A DNA stretch of 64,000 nucleotides from Chrysophaeum taylorii. Lineage: Eukaryota; Sar; Pelagophyceae; Pelagomonadales; Pelagomonadaceae. The stretch's first letter is position 1. Each line of letters opens with the position of its first letter. A program made the position numbers and the translations under genes. The stretch lies in the NCBI GenBank assembly GCA_029834535.1, contig JAQMWT010000045.1:1-64000 (forward strand), in the 5' to 3' direction. Positions 31,301 through 42,279 of this stretch are shown piece by piece. The notes below the pieces were generated by a model. That model was not told the origin of the DNA. It saw only the letters and a list, made by a program, of their open reading frames with translations, and did not search any database.

Positions 31301-33651
31301 TGTCGTCCTCTCCGCGTATACCTAGCTTATTGGCCACACTTACCCGAATCGCTTCGAGCCAGTCATCACCAAGGTCACTATCATCGTCGCAGTGGATCAC
31401 AGTCAAATCCCCTTGTTCCGAGGTGTCGCTGCACGGCTCGTCCTGAGGGAGAGTTTGCAGTGAGCTAGACGAGGGCTCTTGCATATCGCCACAGCTGACA
31501 GCGTGACAAACCAACTCGAAAAAGCACGCAGCGTATTCTGTTGAATCGTTCCGCCCATTCTCGTGCCCATGATTATCCGCGGCAAGTGGTGTGTTTTGAT
31601 CGCGGCCAAGTGATGGATTCGAATCATAGACGACTTGAAGCTCGCCAGCCAAAAGTGCCTCTCGAATCGCCCGGCGTCGTAGCTTCCCGCTTGTAGTCTT
31701 CACAATCGTCTTCTGCTTGATGAACACCACGCGGCGCGGTCTCAGACCAACAGCCTTACGAACGCTCGTTGTGAGCGTCGACGCGAGAGTGTTGCACTCG
31801 GTGACGGCAGTATCGCGGATTTCGAGAACAATACACAAGCGCTCGTTGTCGTCGTCAGCGCCGACAACGGAAAAAGCGGCGACGCATCCCGGTCTCACGG
31901 CGTCGGCCATGGCCTCTGTCGCAGCGATTTCGACATCATCGCTGTAATAATTTTCGCCGCCGATAATGATTAAGTCTTTAATTCGACCGCAGACGAACAA
32001 GTGCCCGTCCTCGATGAACGCCTCATCGCCGGTCCTCAGGTATACCTTTCCGTCGTCCGGATCGAGTTGAGCGCGGAAGGTCTCGCGGCTGAGCTCCGGC
32101 TTACCCCAGTAGCCGTTGGCGACCGAGCCAGAGCTCAACCACAGCTCGCCAGGAGTGCCGTTGGGCACGACGCACCTCGTCGCGGCGTCAACAATACGGA
32201 TGTCGATGAAAAAGCCCGACCCACAGGAGACGAGGTCGGAACGTCTGCGAGACACGACGAGGCCGTTGATCTCGCCGCATGTTGCCACGACGTGCTCGGC
32301 AAGGCCATAGCTCGAGACAAAAAGTCCACAATTGTTTTTGTTCGGCAGCTTGCAATGAACAGCGAAGTATTCGGTGAACTCTCGAAGGAGCCACGGCAAG
32401 CACCTGCTGGGCTTTCAGAGGGGCGCCGAATCGCGAAGCAGCCACGGTACGCACCGCTGACCGACACCACCCACGCAATAAGCAACACAGCTGAGGTCAA
32501 TATCGCTGACATCGGCACGAGCAGCTCGCTTCGTGCATAGCTGGTAGCCGAAGTCTGGCGAGGCAGTCCAGATGGCACGATACTTTGAGACAGCACGCAG
32601 CCACATCATGGGATCCGCAAGGAACGAGAGCGGCGAGAAGTTAACCATGTGGTAGCCAGCGCAGAATGGCCCAAACAGCATGAGTATCAAACCCGTGTCG
32701 TGAAACTGCGGGAGCCACGATACCGTGATGACGCGATGGGAAGTATCGCCGAGATCGTTCAGACGTTTGCTCTGGGCCTCGCTCAAGTGAACGTCGAAGG
32801 CTCGGCTCTGCGAGGGCAAATAGATTTCATTGACATTGTGCCAGAGATTGCGGTGCGAAATCATGACGCCCTTGGGGTCCCTGCGGAAAGCAGTCGTGAT
32901 TTTCGCAACTCCTGTGACGAGCGCACCCGGTGGAACCCGACGTGAATTGAAGGAAGGCAGTCGAGTTGTCTGGGGCTTGGTCGAGAAAACCGCTGCTCTG
33001 GCCCTTGCCGTGAAGATTTGGCGAGACTCGGCCAATCACTCGTCTCGAGTCCTCTTGTCGTGTGGCATCATCATTCGAGGCAAAACGGCGATACGATGCC
33101 GACCCGACAATACCCGAGTGTGAGCTCACCAGGCGATACAACGATGATAGACCCGGGTCGTCGCTGCCGCCCAAGCCGTCCGTGTTGTGCCAGCTTATCC
33201 TCGGCCACTCGTGCCACACGCTCGTCGTCGCCCGCAGCTTGTGCACAACACTATCCGTGAGGCCTACCTCCGACCCGCAGTTGGCGCCTACAAGGCCCAG
33301 CTTCTCGAGGCCGCGTCGAAGGTTGACGGGGTCGGGAGGGTAATTCGGTACGGCCAAAACGCCAGCGCGAAGACACGCGACGAAGGCGACGAAGAACTCG
33401 GGGCCGGGAGCGTAGACGAGCATGGCGCGATCGCCCGGTGCGAGGCCTACGTTCTCGAGGAGCCACGTAGCCACGAACGCCGAGCGGCTCCAGACATCGT
33501 GAAAAGACAGGTTGACAGCTTCGGCGCCAGCACTGTCGAGCCACGTCAGGTACGTCTCTTTGTCGAGCACAGTAGCCGTCTTGCGCGCCTGTGCGTGCCA
33601 ACTCGGTTCGTCGCTCCAGGGTCGCCACCAAAGCGGCTTGCTCGACGTCAT
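28352..33651 (-). pseudogene. FAAL-ACP-membrane beta-helix enzyme, copy 1 (frame-damaged)
   Basis: This is a diverged tandem copy of the gene at 35723-41083. By comparison it keeps the first intron (32881-32926, 46 bp) and four later introns (about 30035-30095, 29899-29959, 29616-29686, 28757-28831). It has one additional 51-bp intron (32404-32454) absent from copy 2. Two frame lesions are seen: near 31018 one base is missing after the carrier-protein domain (CIRAG against CIALGED), and near 30390 a segment is 23 bases shorter and altered (FELSPPDAALRS against FELNGVMRFART). Together they put the middle membrane part out of frame. Motifs FTSGSTG, DPKGVMISH, YGLAEHV, YLRTGDEAF and DLGLSSQEAL are intact. 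The adenylation and carrier part (about 680 residues) could still be made as a shorter protein. Sequencing error cannot be excluded for the one-base lesion. Confidence 0.75.
32404..32454 (-). other. Copy-specific 51-bp intron born from a tandem duplication
   Basis: In copy 1, exon sequence CAGCGGTGCGTACCGTGG is followed 51 bases later by the near-identical CAGCAGGTGCTTGCCGTGG. Reading through meets a stop. Removing GTGCGT...CAGCAG restores QRCLPWLLREF, which aligns with QRCVPSILLEF in copy 2, where no insertion exists. The intron length equals the duplication period. Confidence 0.7.
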
Positions 33652-33865
33652 GATGTGTCGTCGTGTTCTATGCCTTGTTCAGTGCCGCGCCCGGCGTGTT
33701 CGACAACATGTCGCGAGAGGTAGCTTCGAGTTTAGCCACTCCGTTTGGAAAAGACACGACCAGACACCTTCCCAATCTCTGAAGTTCACGGTCCCAGTAA
33801 GTTCACCTAGTCCCAATGCCTTAAGATACAGGTTGGAGGAGCCTCGGTGACAACGACACGATCGA

Positions 33866-34144
33866 TCATGTATCTGGTACCGTTGCAGTGGCCGTGCGAC
33901 GGGTCGAGGTTGCGAACAAATGGGGTAGATCAGAGCGAGGTGAGCGAGGCGTCGTCTTCCGACCCAACCTAGTCAGCCGAAAAGAACTCCGACGCCTCGT
34001 CTCCGGGAAAAAGGCCGCGGTCATGCGCGCGTTGTCAGCATCGACAACATCGTTTCGACGGGGCGTGAGAATGGCGCGCTGAAAGAGCCGCCGCGGGTCG
34101 TGGAAATAGTCTGCGAGGTCGCCGTAGACGCCTTGGAGGATCAC
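33866..34144 (-). pseudogene. PIF1/Helitron-type helicase fragment
   Basis: About 90 residues on the minus strand read GVYGDLADYFHDPRRLFQRA, then ILTPRRNDVVDADNARM and FFPET. This matches the C-terminal half of PIF1-like helicases of Helitron transposons, where ILTPRNDDVDxxN is a hallmark. No other helicase or Rep motif is nearby, so it is a short relic. It lies just upstream of copy 1 of the duplicated enzyme gene, where copy 2 has no such sequence. Confidence 0.6.
33912..33951. repeat. 40-bp direct repeat, first copy
   Basis: Forty bases starting GCGAACAAATGGGGTAGATC are identical to 34451-34490. This copy lies inside the helicase relic. Confidence 0.9.
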
Positions 34145-34151
34145 TGTCTGG

Positions 34152-34197
34152 CTCTCGCGCCTACCTGATCCTTACTCTCGCGCCTACCTGATCCTTA
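34152..34197. repeat. Two-copy 23-bp tandem repeat
   Basis: The unit CTCTCGCGCCTACCTGATCC plus TTA occurs twice head to tail, just upstream of the helicase relic (which reads on the minus strand). Confidence 0.9.
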
Positions 34198-34450
34198 CCC
34201 TAAATCGAGGGACAAACAGACAAACATCTGTCGATTAGTAGTTAGGACACGACGACTTCATTTGAACACGAAGGAGAAAGAAGTCATGACTTGCCAGAAT
34301 CTTACGGTTATCCTGTAATGGAATGTTTCGGAATAGTCCGAAACGCAGCGGCGCGTTCTGAAGAATCTAAAACCTATAGATGTCGTCGTTTATGTCTGGC
34401 ACCAACTTTCTTGAACGGATCTCCACACATAATTTTACGAGTCGGGTCGG

Positions 34451-34490
34451 GCGAACAAATGGGGTAGATCAGAGCGAGGTGAGCGAGGCG
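34451..34490. repeat. 40-bp direct repeat, second copy
   Basis: Identical to 33912-33951 and 539 bases away in the same orientation. The sequence after it (GAGAGCAGAGCGGGGCGAGC) continues a GAGCGAGG-like pattern. Confidence 0.9.
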
Positions 34491-34926
34491 AGAGCAGAGC
34501 GGGGCGAGCGAGGACATGAAGACGGAGACTCGGGTCGTTTTTGAGGACACAATAGGGTTAGAGCGTTTGAACACCATGAGCATCGTTGGGCGCGTGGGGG
34601 GAGGAAGTGGGGCATGGCCACGCCGATGGGAAGAGCCGGAAGGAGACTGAGGCTGGGCGGCGGCCGCTTCCGGGAGGGGGTCGCGCGAGAGCACGATGGA
34701 TGGAACCCCCCCCTTTAGCAGAAAGTTTGGCGCTGGGGAGTCGGTGACCAATCCCATGAGCCATTTCTATAACGCTGGGGAGTCGGCGACCTCCCCCCGG
34801 AAGATGGGCGCTGCACCACCAGAGTAGTTCTACAAGGTAGGCTACAGATTGGCAGGTCAACAATTGGGGTTCGAGGGGGGGGTGTGGCGACGCTGGATTG
34901 GTCGCAAGGAATGTGTCGGTCTCGTG

Positions 34927-35121
34927 TTAGAGTGCGGCGCCCCAGAGGTCCTTGAGGCCGTCGTGGAGGTTCTCCTCGGGAGCGGGGCTCTCCTCCTCCT
35001 CCTCCTCCTCCTTCTCCACGAGGGCGGGCTTATCGACGGAGGCTGGCTCGATGGCCTCGTGTATGTTCACAGCGCGCGGGTACGTTGTCGCCATCGTCGT
35101 CGTTTGGAGGACAGGACGCAC
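34927..35121 (-). CDS. Possible small acidic protein
   Basis: A 64-residue frame, or 55 from the second Met (MATTYPRAVNIHEAIEPASV), with a Glu run (EEEEEEE) encoded by a (CTC)n stretch and the end GLKDLWGAAL. The composition before and after the Glu run is protein-like, but it is short, unrecognised and in a spacer. It may be an exon or a chance frame. Confidence 0.3.
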   Translation of the reverse strand: MRPVLQTTTMATTYPRAVNIHEAIEPASVDKPALVEKEEEEEEESPAPEENLHDGLKDLWGAAL

Positions 35122-35722
35122 GCACTACCTCGTAAATGTTTACATTTCGGAGTCGACCGTATGTCTAAGGCGCAGTGATCGCCCTGCCGCCGCGACCCCT
35201 CTGGTCCGATTCTTCAACGCCTCTGCCCGCGAAGAGTGTGAGGATAGCAGAAGTGTTCCCTCCCAATCGAGTCGCCGGCCCCGCGGCCGTCCGCAGGTCT
35301 ATAGCTCTGCTGACCCCTCGGCAAGGAAGGCAGGCAAGCCTCGCGCATTGGCCTCTTCTGGCGTTCGCGCGCGGTGGTCAGACCTACCCCTAGCACCAAG
35401 CTTCATTGCTGGTGAGTCGCAGACCCCGCCCCCCTGGCACAAGACCCCAGCGCTGGGAGGGCGCGCCCGCCTCCGCCCACCAATGCAGTTGTTCTCGCGC
35501 GCACTCCCCCTGGAAGCGGTCGTCGCTCAGCTTCAGCGTATTTCCAAGGACATGTGCGCACCTACCCAGACGCGAATACACAAAGCACGTGTGATAATAC
35601 ACACGGATCATAATAACTCCGTGACCACGCTGCCAAGGACTTAAGCGATCGATCGGAGTGCACGTGCTGATGGGTCCAGTGCCATCGAGAGCCTACAGAA
35701 AATTCAAAACTCGGAGAGTAGA

Positions 35723-38700
35723 TTACAGAGGAGGCTGCACGTGCTCTGCGATAGGGCTGCTGTAGTACTTGGTATAATCTTGGGCGGGGCAGCCCTGGAG
35801 GTATGTGCCGGGCGCATAGCTGTTAGAGGTTTCATCATCATCATTTTTAGCGTCTACACTCGGTAGCTGGGCCATAGGTCCAAGGATGACGCCGTCGGGG
35901 ACAATGTCGCCAGCCCACGTGATTGAACTAGGATGTAAAATTGCCGCATTACCAATCTTTTTCTCGCGGAAAACTAGTCGTCCATGCATGAGGACGTGCG
36001 CAATGTTATAGGCGGTGTCATCGACGACGGCGTCGTGACCAACGATCAACAAAGGCGGTTCGAAGATCTTTGTGTTGTTCACGAATGCGCTCTGGGAAAC
36101 ATTTGCCCCAAAAAAGCGCATGTAAACCTGTGATCAGTATTTGCGCGCTGGCGAATATCATGCGATCCACAACAAGAAATAGCCAGGACTCCGATGGGAC
36201 ACGTTGGCGAGACGAGAACCACGTAGTAGAGCCAGAATGTGCCTGTTGAGCACCGTGCACGTATGCTGGTAGTTCATGTAAACGAATTGGAACCAAAGCG
36301 GCGTGTCACCGGGGCCAATCTTCCAGTCACGCAACAAGACCCACTGCCAGGCACGAAACGCGACTGCCAAAGACGCATAAGCCACCAACGCGATTGGGCC
36401 CATGAGTAAGAGCGCGGGTGTGCGGTCGATGGGTGGGCGCCAGACTTCGATATTCTCGTCGCGAATGCGGAACCCGTTCTCATAATAATCCGACTTGAAG
36501 AAGTGGGGCATGTCGTAAAACACTAAAACAGCTAGTTCGTACGCGGGCATGAGCGCGACGAAGCCAAGAAAGAACATGGCAGCAGCTCGCAGGCCTGACT
36601 GACTCAGAAAAGCTGCGGCGTGCGCCAGCAAAGCGAAATATTTCTTTCGTTTATCCTCGAGCGTCTTGGTGGCCGATGAAAAGGAGCTCGACATCGACGA
36701 CGAAAAGGAGGAAGATGCGAAGAATGCCAAGCCCGCGCGAACAACATAGTCTTCGGACACAATACTCTGGTGGCCTACGATACCCCTGGATTCGATGACG
36801 ACACCGGCGTTGAGCCGCGAGCGAAGCCCGACTTGCGCACGCGCTCCAATCTTGACTGCCTTGTACGTCCCAGTTGCTCCTTCGCAGGAGATGCTGCAGG
36901 TAGTAATGTGAGCGCCGTCGCCAACCTCGATGAGATCGGCCTCGACCGGCGAAAAAAAATACGAGGATGCCATGTTTGCCGTGACCCTGCGTCGTAGTAT
37001 CTCATCGCGTGGTGCGCAGCACAGTGCCTTGTTTGACTTTGACGCCGAAATACCCACCAGACGCGCATTCCCAGGGCTTTCATCAAAGCTATGCTGACGA
37101 GGCCGTTCTCCTCCCAAACAAGCGAACCAAATCCAAAAACAATGCGATACCAAATCCACTCCACGAACCAAATCCGCAAGCGCCAGGTCCAGTCTCGGCG
37201 CGCGCGCAATCCGGGACGTAGGCGTCCAACGAGTGTCCACTTGAGGAAAACAACAATGACACCAGAGACCTATGATGATGCACAAGGACGTGAGTGTTAT
37301 GCGGAAGAGAGGACAGACTCCGCCTCAGACAAACATAGCAGCGTAGTAGCCCAATACGAAATAAGCCAGCTCGCGATAGCGAAACTGCCACGCATACCAG
37401 TCCACCTGCCGCACTTAAGTTGCAAATACCATGTTCGAGAGCTGAAGGAGGCTTAGGCTTACTTACTCGTCGCGAGGCGAAGGCGATGATGACGTTCGAT
37501 GCAAAGAATGATCCGTAGAGGAAACAAGGTAACGTCGCGAGCTTTGCCATCTCAAAGCAAAGCCACGAGGACGTGCTCGGAGACGATATTGGCACATTTG
37601 TGCTGCCCGAAGGTTGTGCTGGGCTCGACTGATACACGCCGCCAGCAGCCAACTGCATCCCGGCCATCGTCGCGGCACCATGGTCAAGCACGGCTCCAAC
37701 CTCGATCTTGCAGCCTGGCATGACAACCGATTGTGATTTGGTTTCGGAGCGCGGCTCGAAAATAGTACGGGCGAACCGCATGACGCCGTTGAGTTCAAAC
37801 ATGCGCGCAAAGACCGCACCGCTCACTGTCGCGTGCGAGCCGACAGAGACGAGGTCGAACTCCCGCAGGAGAACCTTGATTCTTGCGCGAAGCGATACTT
37901 CAGTGCCCATCAACACGTAGAAGCAGTTTATGAAGAGCGTGTCGTAGATAAACATCCCAACCCACAAGTCGAACTGGTCAATCAACCGATCGACGACCCA
38001 CCAGCGCAGGAAGAACGGCGTACCACGAAGCGTGGTCCCGACCCGGTAGCGACCAATAACAAGCCACTTCGCAAGAATAATAAGCGTAGCGAGCGAAAGC
38101 ATAAAAAGTGGGATGACCAATGGCAGCAGAATGCCGTAAGTGTCGACGTGGTCCGTCCCGGCGACTTCGATGTGCGACCACGGTGCGTTGTCGCGTCGCA
38201 CCTCGATACGCTTAGATTCGATCGACTTGACATGCCACTGCACCCAATGCCCAAAATGATAAGATGGAATGAGCGCAATCGAGACCAAGACGACCACGAG
38301 AATGAGCGACAACGCCTGGACCACATCGACAACCCACTCCGCCAGTCTCATAGACCCGAGATCTATGCCGTCGGCTAGTGGCGCAAGTGGTGCGAGCGGC
38401 GAAGATTCGTCTTCCCCGAGCGCAATGCACAGGATCTTATCGGCTAGTTGGGCGATCGAAAGATTTGGATCCACGATTACGTTGAATTGCACTTCCACAG
38501 ACAAGTCACGCCACAGCTTTGATTGCATGTCCAAGGCTTCTTGTGATGATAGCCCAAGGTCTGCGACAGATGTTGTCTGCACGTCGACGTCGGTCTCTGC
38601 CATTGACGATAAGATATTTAGGAGAGTGGCTTGTACGTATGCAAGCTGTTCCTCGCGCGTGGCTGTCTCGAGTACATCTGTTTCTGATGGTCGGGTGTCG

Positions 38701-41083
38701 TCCTCTCCGTGTATACCTAGCTTATTGGCCACACTTACCTGAATCGCTTCGAGCCAGTCGTCACCAAGGTCACTATCATCGTCGCAGTGGATCACAGTCA
38801 AATCCCCTGATTCTGAAACAGTCAAGTTCCCTGGTTCTGACACGGTCAAATCCCCTTGTTCCGAGGTGTCGCTGCACGGCTCGTCCTGAGGGAGAGTTTG
38901 CAGTGAGCTAGACGATGGCTCTTGCATATCGCCACAGCTGACAGCGTGCCAAACCCATTGGAAAAAGCACGCAGCGTATTCTGTTGAATCGTTCCGCCCA
39001 TTCTCGAGTCCATCATTCTCCGCGGCAAGGGGCGTGTGTTGATCGTCGCCGGATGATGGATTCGAATCACAGATGACTTGAAGCTCGCCAGCCAAAAGTG
39101 CCTCTCGAATCGCCCGGCGTCGTAGCTTCCCGCTTGTAGTCTTCAAAATCGTCTTCTGCTTGATGAACACCACGCGGTGCGGTCTCAGACCAACAGCCTT
39201 ACGAACGCTCGTTGTGAGCGTCGACGCGAGAGTGTTGCACTCGGTGACGGCAGTATCGCGGATTTCGAGAACAATACACAAGCGCTCGTTGTCGTCGTCA
39301 GCGCCGACAACGGAAAAAGCGGCGACGCATCCCGGCCTCACGGCGTCGGCCATGGCCTCTGTCGCAGCGATTTCGACATCATCGCTGTAATAATTTTCGC
39401 CGCCGATGATGATTAAGTCTTTAATTCGACCGCAGACGAACAAGTGCCCGTCCTCGATGAACGCCTCATCGCCGGTCCTCAGGTATACCTTTCCGTCGTC
39501 TGGATCGAGTTGAGCGCGGAAGGTCTCGCGGCTGAGCTCCGGCTTACCCCAGTAGCCGTTGGCGACTGAACCAGAGCTCAACCACAGCTCGCCAGGAGTG
39601 CCGTTGGGCACGACGCGCCGCGTCTCCGCGTTGACGATGCATAGGTCGATTTGGAAGTCGGAGCCGCACGAGACGAGGTCTTTCCGCCGCCGCGACGTGA
39701 TGAGGCCCCCAACCTCCCCGCACGTAGCGACAACGTGTTCGGCCAGGCCATAATTCGGGATGAAGATGCCGCCGCTCCCGTCGTCTGGGAGTTTGCAATG
39801 CGCGACAAAATACGCGGCGAACTCGAGGAGGATCGAAGGCACGCATCGTTGTCCAGCCCCGCCGACCAGATAAACCACACAACTGAGGTCGATATCGTGG
39901 ACAGATTCTGCCCGCATCGCAGCTCGTTTTGCACACAGCTGATAGCCAAAGTCTGGCGCCGCCGTCCAGAGCGCGCGGTACTTGGACACGGCGCGCATCC
40001 ACATGAGGGGGTCGGCGAGGAACGAAAGCGGCGAGAAGTTGATCATATGGTAGCCAGCGCAAAACGGTCCAAGTAGCATGAGTATCAAGCCCGTGTCATG
40101 AAACTGCGGGAGCCACGAGACCGCCGCGACGCGCTCCGACGGATCGTGGAGATCGAGCAAAGGGCCGCTCTTGGCGGCCTCACCCAAGCGGACGTCTAGG
40201 GTCTGGCGTTGCGCAGGCAAGAAAATCTCGTTCAGGTTGTGCCAGATATTGCGGTGAGAAATCATGACACCCTTGGGGTCTCTGCGGTAAGCAGTCGTGA
40301 TTTTCGATAACTTCCGCGACACACGCACCCGGTGGAACCCGACGTGAATTGAAGGAAGGCAGTCGAAACTTCTGGGACTTGGTCGAGAAAACCGCTGCTC
40401 TGATGACCCTTCCCGTTCAGATATAGCATACTCGCCTCATCTTCGCAGCTGGAGCTAAGCGAGACTCGGCCAACCACCCGTTTAGAGTCCTCGGGTCGTT
40501 GGGCACCATCAATCGAGGCAAAACGGCGATACGATGCCGACCCGACAATACCCGAGTGTGAGCTCACCAGGCGATACAACGATGATGGGTTGTCGCTGCC
40601 GCCCAAGCCGTCCGTGTTGTGCCAGCTTATCTTCGGCCACGCGTGCCGCACGCTCGTGGTCGCTCGCAGCTTGTGCACGACACTATCGGTGAGGCCTACC
40701 CCCGCCCCGCAGTTCGCGCCTACAAGGCCCAGCTTCTCGAGGCCACGGCGAAGGTTGGCGGGGTCGGGAGGGTAATTCGGTACGGCCAAAACGCCAGCGC
40801 GAAGACACGCGACGAAGGCGACGAAGAACTCGGGGCCGGGAGCGTAGACGAGCATGGCGCGATCGCCCGGTGCGAGGCCTACGTTCTCGTGGAGCCACGT
40901 AGCCACGAACGCCGAGCGGCTCCAGACATCGTGAAAAGACAGGTTGACAGCTTCGGCGCCATCACTGTCGAGCCACGTCAGAAACATCTCTTTGTCGAGC
41001 ACAGTAGCCGTCTTGCGCGCCTGTGCGTGCCAACTCGGTTCGTCGCTCCAGGGTCGCCACCAAAGCGGCTTGCTCGACGTCAT
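35723..41083 (-). CDS. FAAL-ACP-multipass membrane/left-handed beta-helix enzyme, copy 2 (intact)
   Basis: Six exons (41083-40329, 40281-37467, 37405-37331, 37269-37058, 36986-36203, 36127-35723) with GT-AG introns of 47, 61, 61, 71 and 75 bp sum to 5046 bases, exactly 1682 codons, giving 1681 residues. Domains: a fatty-acyl-AMP-ligase-type adenylation domain (about 1-650; FTSGSTG joined across intron 1 to DPKGVMISHRN, then YGLAEHV, YLRTGDEAF, GRIKDLIIIGGENYYSDD and TTSGKLRR); a carrier protein (about 785-865; DLGLSSQEAL with the phosphopantetheine Ser near 832); then a long membrane part with repeated modules of the form VGRYRVG..LRG.PFF followed by beta-helix segments (LVSVGSHATVSGAVF, LIEVGDGA, LLIVGHDA). 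This C-terminal part resembles the NRPS-terminal domain seen in epsilon-poly-lysine synthetase-type proteins. It probably loads an acyl or amino acid onto its own carrier and transfers it at a membrane. Confidence 0.85.
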
Positions 41084-42028
41084 GTCGTGTCGTCGCGTTC
41101 TATGCCTAATTCAGCGCTGCGGCGGGCGTATTCATTCACACAGAGACAAATAAGATGGGAAAAACCATAATGTCTAGCAAGGGCACGACTACACCTCATA
41201 ACGGAAGAGCGAGAAGTCGTGATTTTTGCCAGAATCTTAGGGCGGTACGATGCGAAATTCTCTCTTGAACCTACTAGATGATTTGTCCACAATCTTTTTC
41301 AACGGAACCCAACGATCCAAGCCGCCTCCAGCCGCAATAGATGGTCCGCCTTAACCACGAAAGACGAAGAGTGATCCGAGTGCAGCAGAGCTGCAGCAGG
41401 CGTTGGCTGCTGGGGGAAGGTGAGGTGCAGCAGGAACCCGAGGTGTGAGGCGTATTTGTCATCGAGCAGCGTGAGCCAGCCATCGATGACAAGCGACTAC
41501 GCTTGGCGCACCTAGTTCGAGCGTGTTTATTATGCTCGTGCTTGGTGGCTGCTTAAAGGACATCCCCGCCTCCGGCGGAAACATCCCTAGTATAAGAAGT
41601 CCAGGCCTTACTAAAAATAGTTTCGGCTTCCGAGGAGAGGTTGGTGCCCCCGCTACGAGACGGCACCCCGCGACACTTGGCTATTTCCCGAGCGCGGCAT
41701 CTGGCCGGTGCCACATGCATGTGCGCGGCGCTATTTTCCGAGCGCGGCATCTGGCCGGTGCCACATGCATGTGCGCGGCGCCGTCCCCACTGCGAGCGAC
41801 AATAGGTCTTGATGTCGCGTGGCACGAGCCGCTGCCCCCAACCGTGCTGCCCGGCGCGCAGCAGCATTTCATTCGTTTGCACCGCCCGGCCTTCCGAGTC
41901 ACCAAGTCTCCGAGAGAGGGGAGACTCAGCGAATCATAGGCACGCCGAATAAACAACAGAATTGCGGCGCTAAGCACGCACAGAGAGACGTTCGCGTTGT
42001 TGGTCCCCTTTCGCGAACGTCAAGCCGA
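41084..42028. other. Spacer upstream of copy 2, no gene seen
   Basis: No convincing coding frame. The first 50 bases resemble the region upstream of copy 1. A 50-bp perfect-type tandem repeat is at 41681-41780. The rest is mixed GC-rich sequence. Confidence 0.5.
41681..41780. repeat. Two-copy 50-bp tandem repeat
   Basis: Two head-to-tail 50-base units (CTATTTCCCGAGCGCGGCAT through GTGCGCGGCG) differ at one base only, so the duplication is recent. Each contains the palindrome-like ACATGCATGT. Confidence 0.95.
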
Positions 42029-42190
42029 TCAAGGGGGCTTCTTCTCAGGCGCGACCATATCGTCGCCGCCGAGAGCGTTAAGGACGCCAGTGTCGCTTCT
42101 GGCAGGTTTGTTGGCCCAGCAGCGGCGGCCGAACTTCTTTCTCCAAGGAACACGCAGTAGCGTCGCGTCTTTGGCGAAGGCTTCGGACAT
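42029..42190 (-). CDS. Candidate small basic protein
   Basis: A 53-residue frame from ATG 42190 (MSEAFAKDATLLRVPWRKKF and onward to DDMVAPEKKPP). The composition is protein-like and Arg/Lys-rich. It is divergent from the methyltransferase, about 90 bases from that start. The frame is open upstream to 42277. I do not recognise it. It could be a small mitochondrial or ribosome-associated protein, an exon, or chance. Confidence 0.4.
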   Translation of the reverse strand: MSEAFAKDATLLRVPWRKKFGRRCWANKPARSDTGVLNALGGDDMVAPEKKPP

Positions 42191-42279
42191 GGCGGGCTTG
42201 GTGCGATAGGCCGGCGTCTGGGTTCGAGTCTGGGGGCAATCCTCGACCACTGTTAAAGCTTGTAGGGTAAACCACAAGA

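Larger units (their letters stand above)
34198..35722. other. Spacer between the two duplicated units
   Basis: No large gene is supported. Around 34275-34310 short stretches (GCCAGAATCTTA, AGAAGTC) resemble 41205-41245 upstream of copy 2, marking the upstream edge of the duplication. A possible small minus-strand gene at 34927-35121 is listed separately. 35563-35690 repeats 27424-27545. The rest shows nothing recognisable. Confidence 0.5.

Noticed and set aside
37089-40328. A single 1079-residue gene ending with a non-homologous tail
   Set aside because: The frame reads through an intron with donor GTAAGT at 37466. After that point its sequence is no longer protein-like, and splicing gives continuous family homology.
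40282-40328. Frameshift between FTSGSTG and DPKGVMISH in copy 2
   Set aside because: A 47-bp GT-AG intron at this site restores TSGSTGDPKGV exactly, and copy 1 has a 46-bp intron at the same position.
28352-41083. The duplicated units as a transposon pair
   Set aside because: No terminal inverted repeats, LTRs or transposase within the units. The shared edges are diverged flanking blocks, which fits unequal crossing-over better.
42210-42250. tRNA gene suggested by GGTTCGAGTC
   Set aside because: The flanking arms do not pair and no D-loop or anticodon stem could be found upstream.
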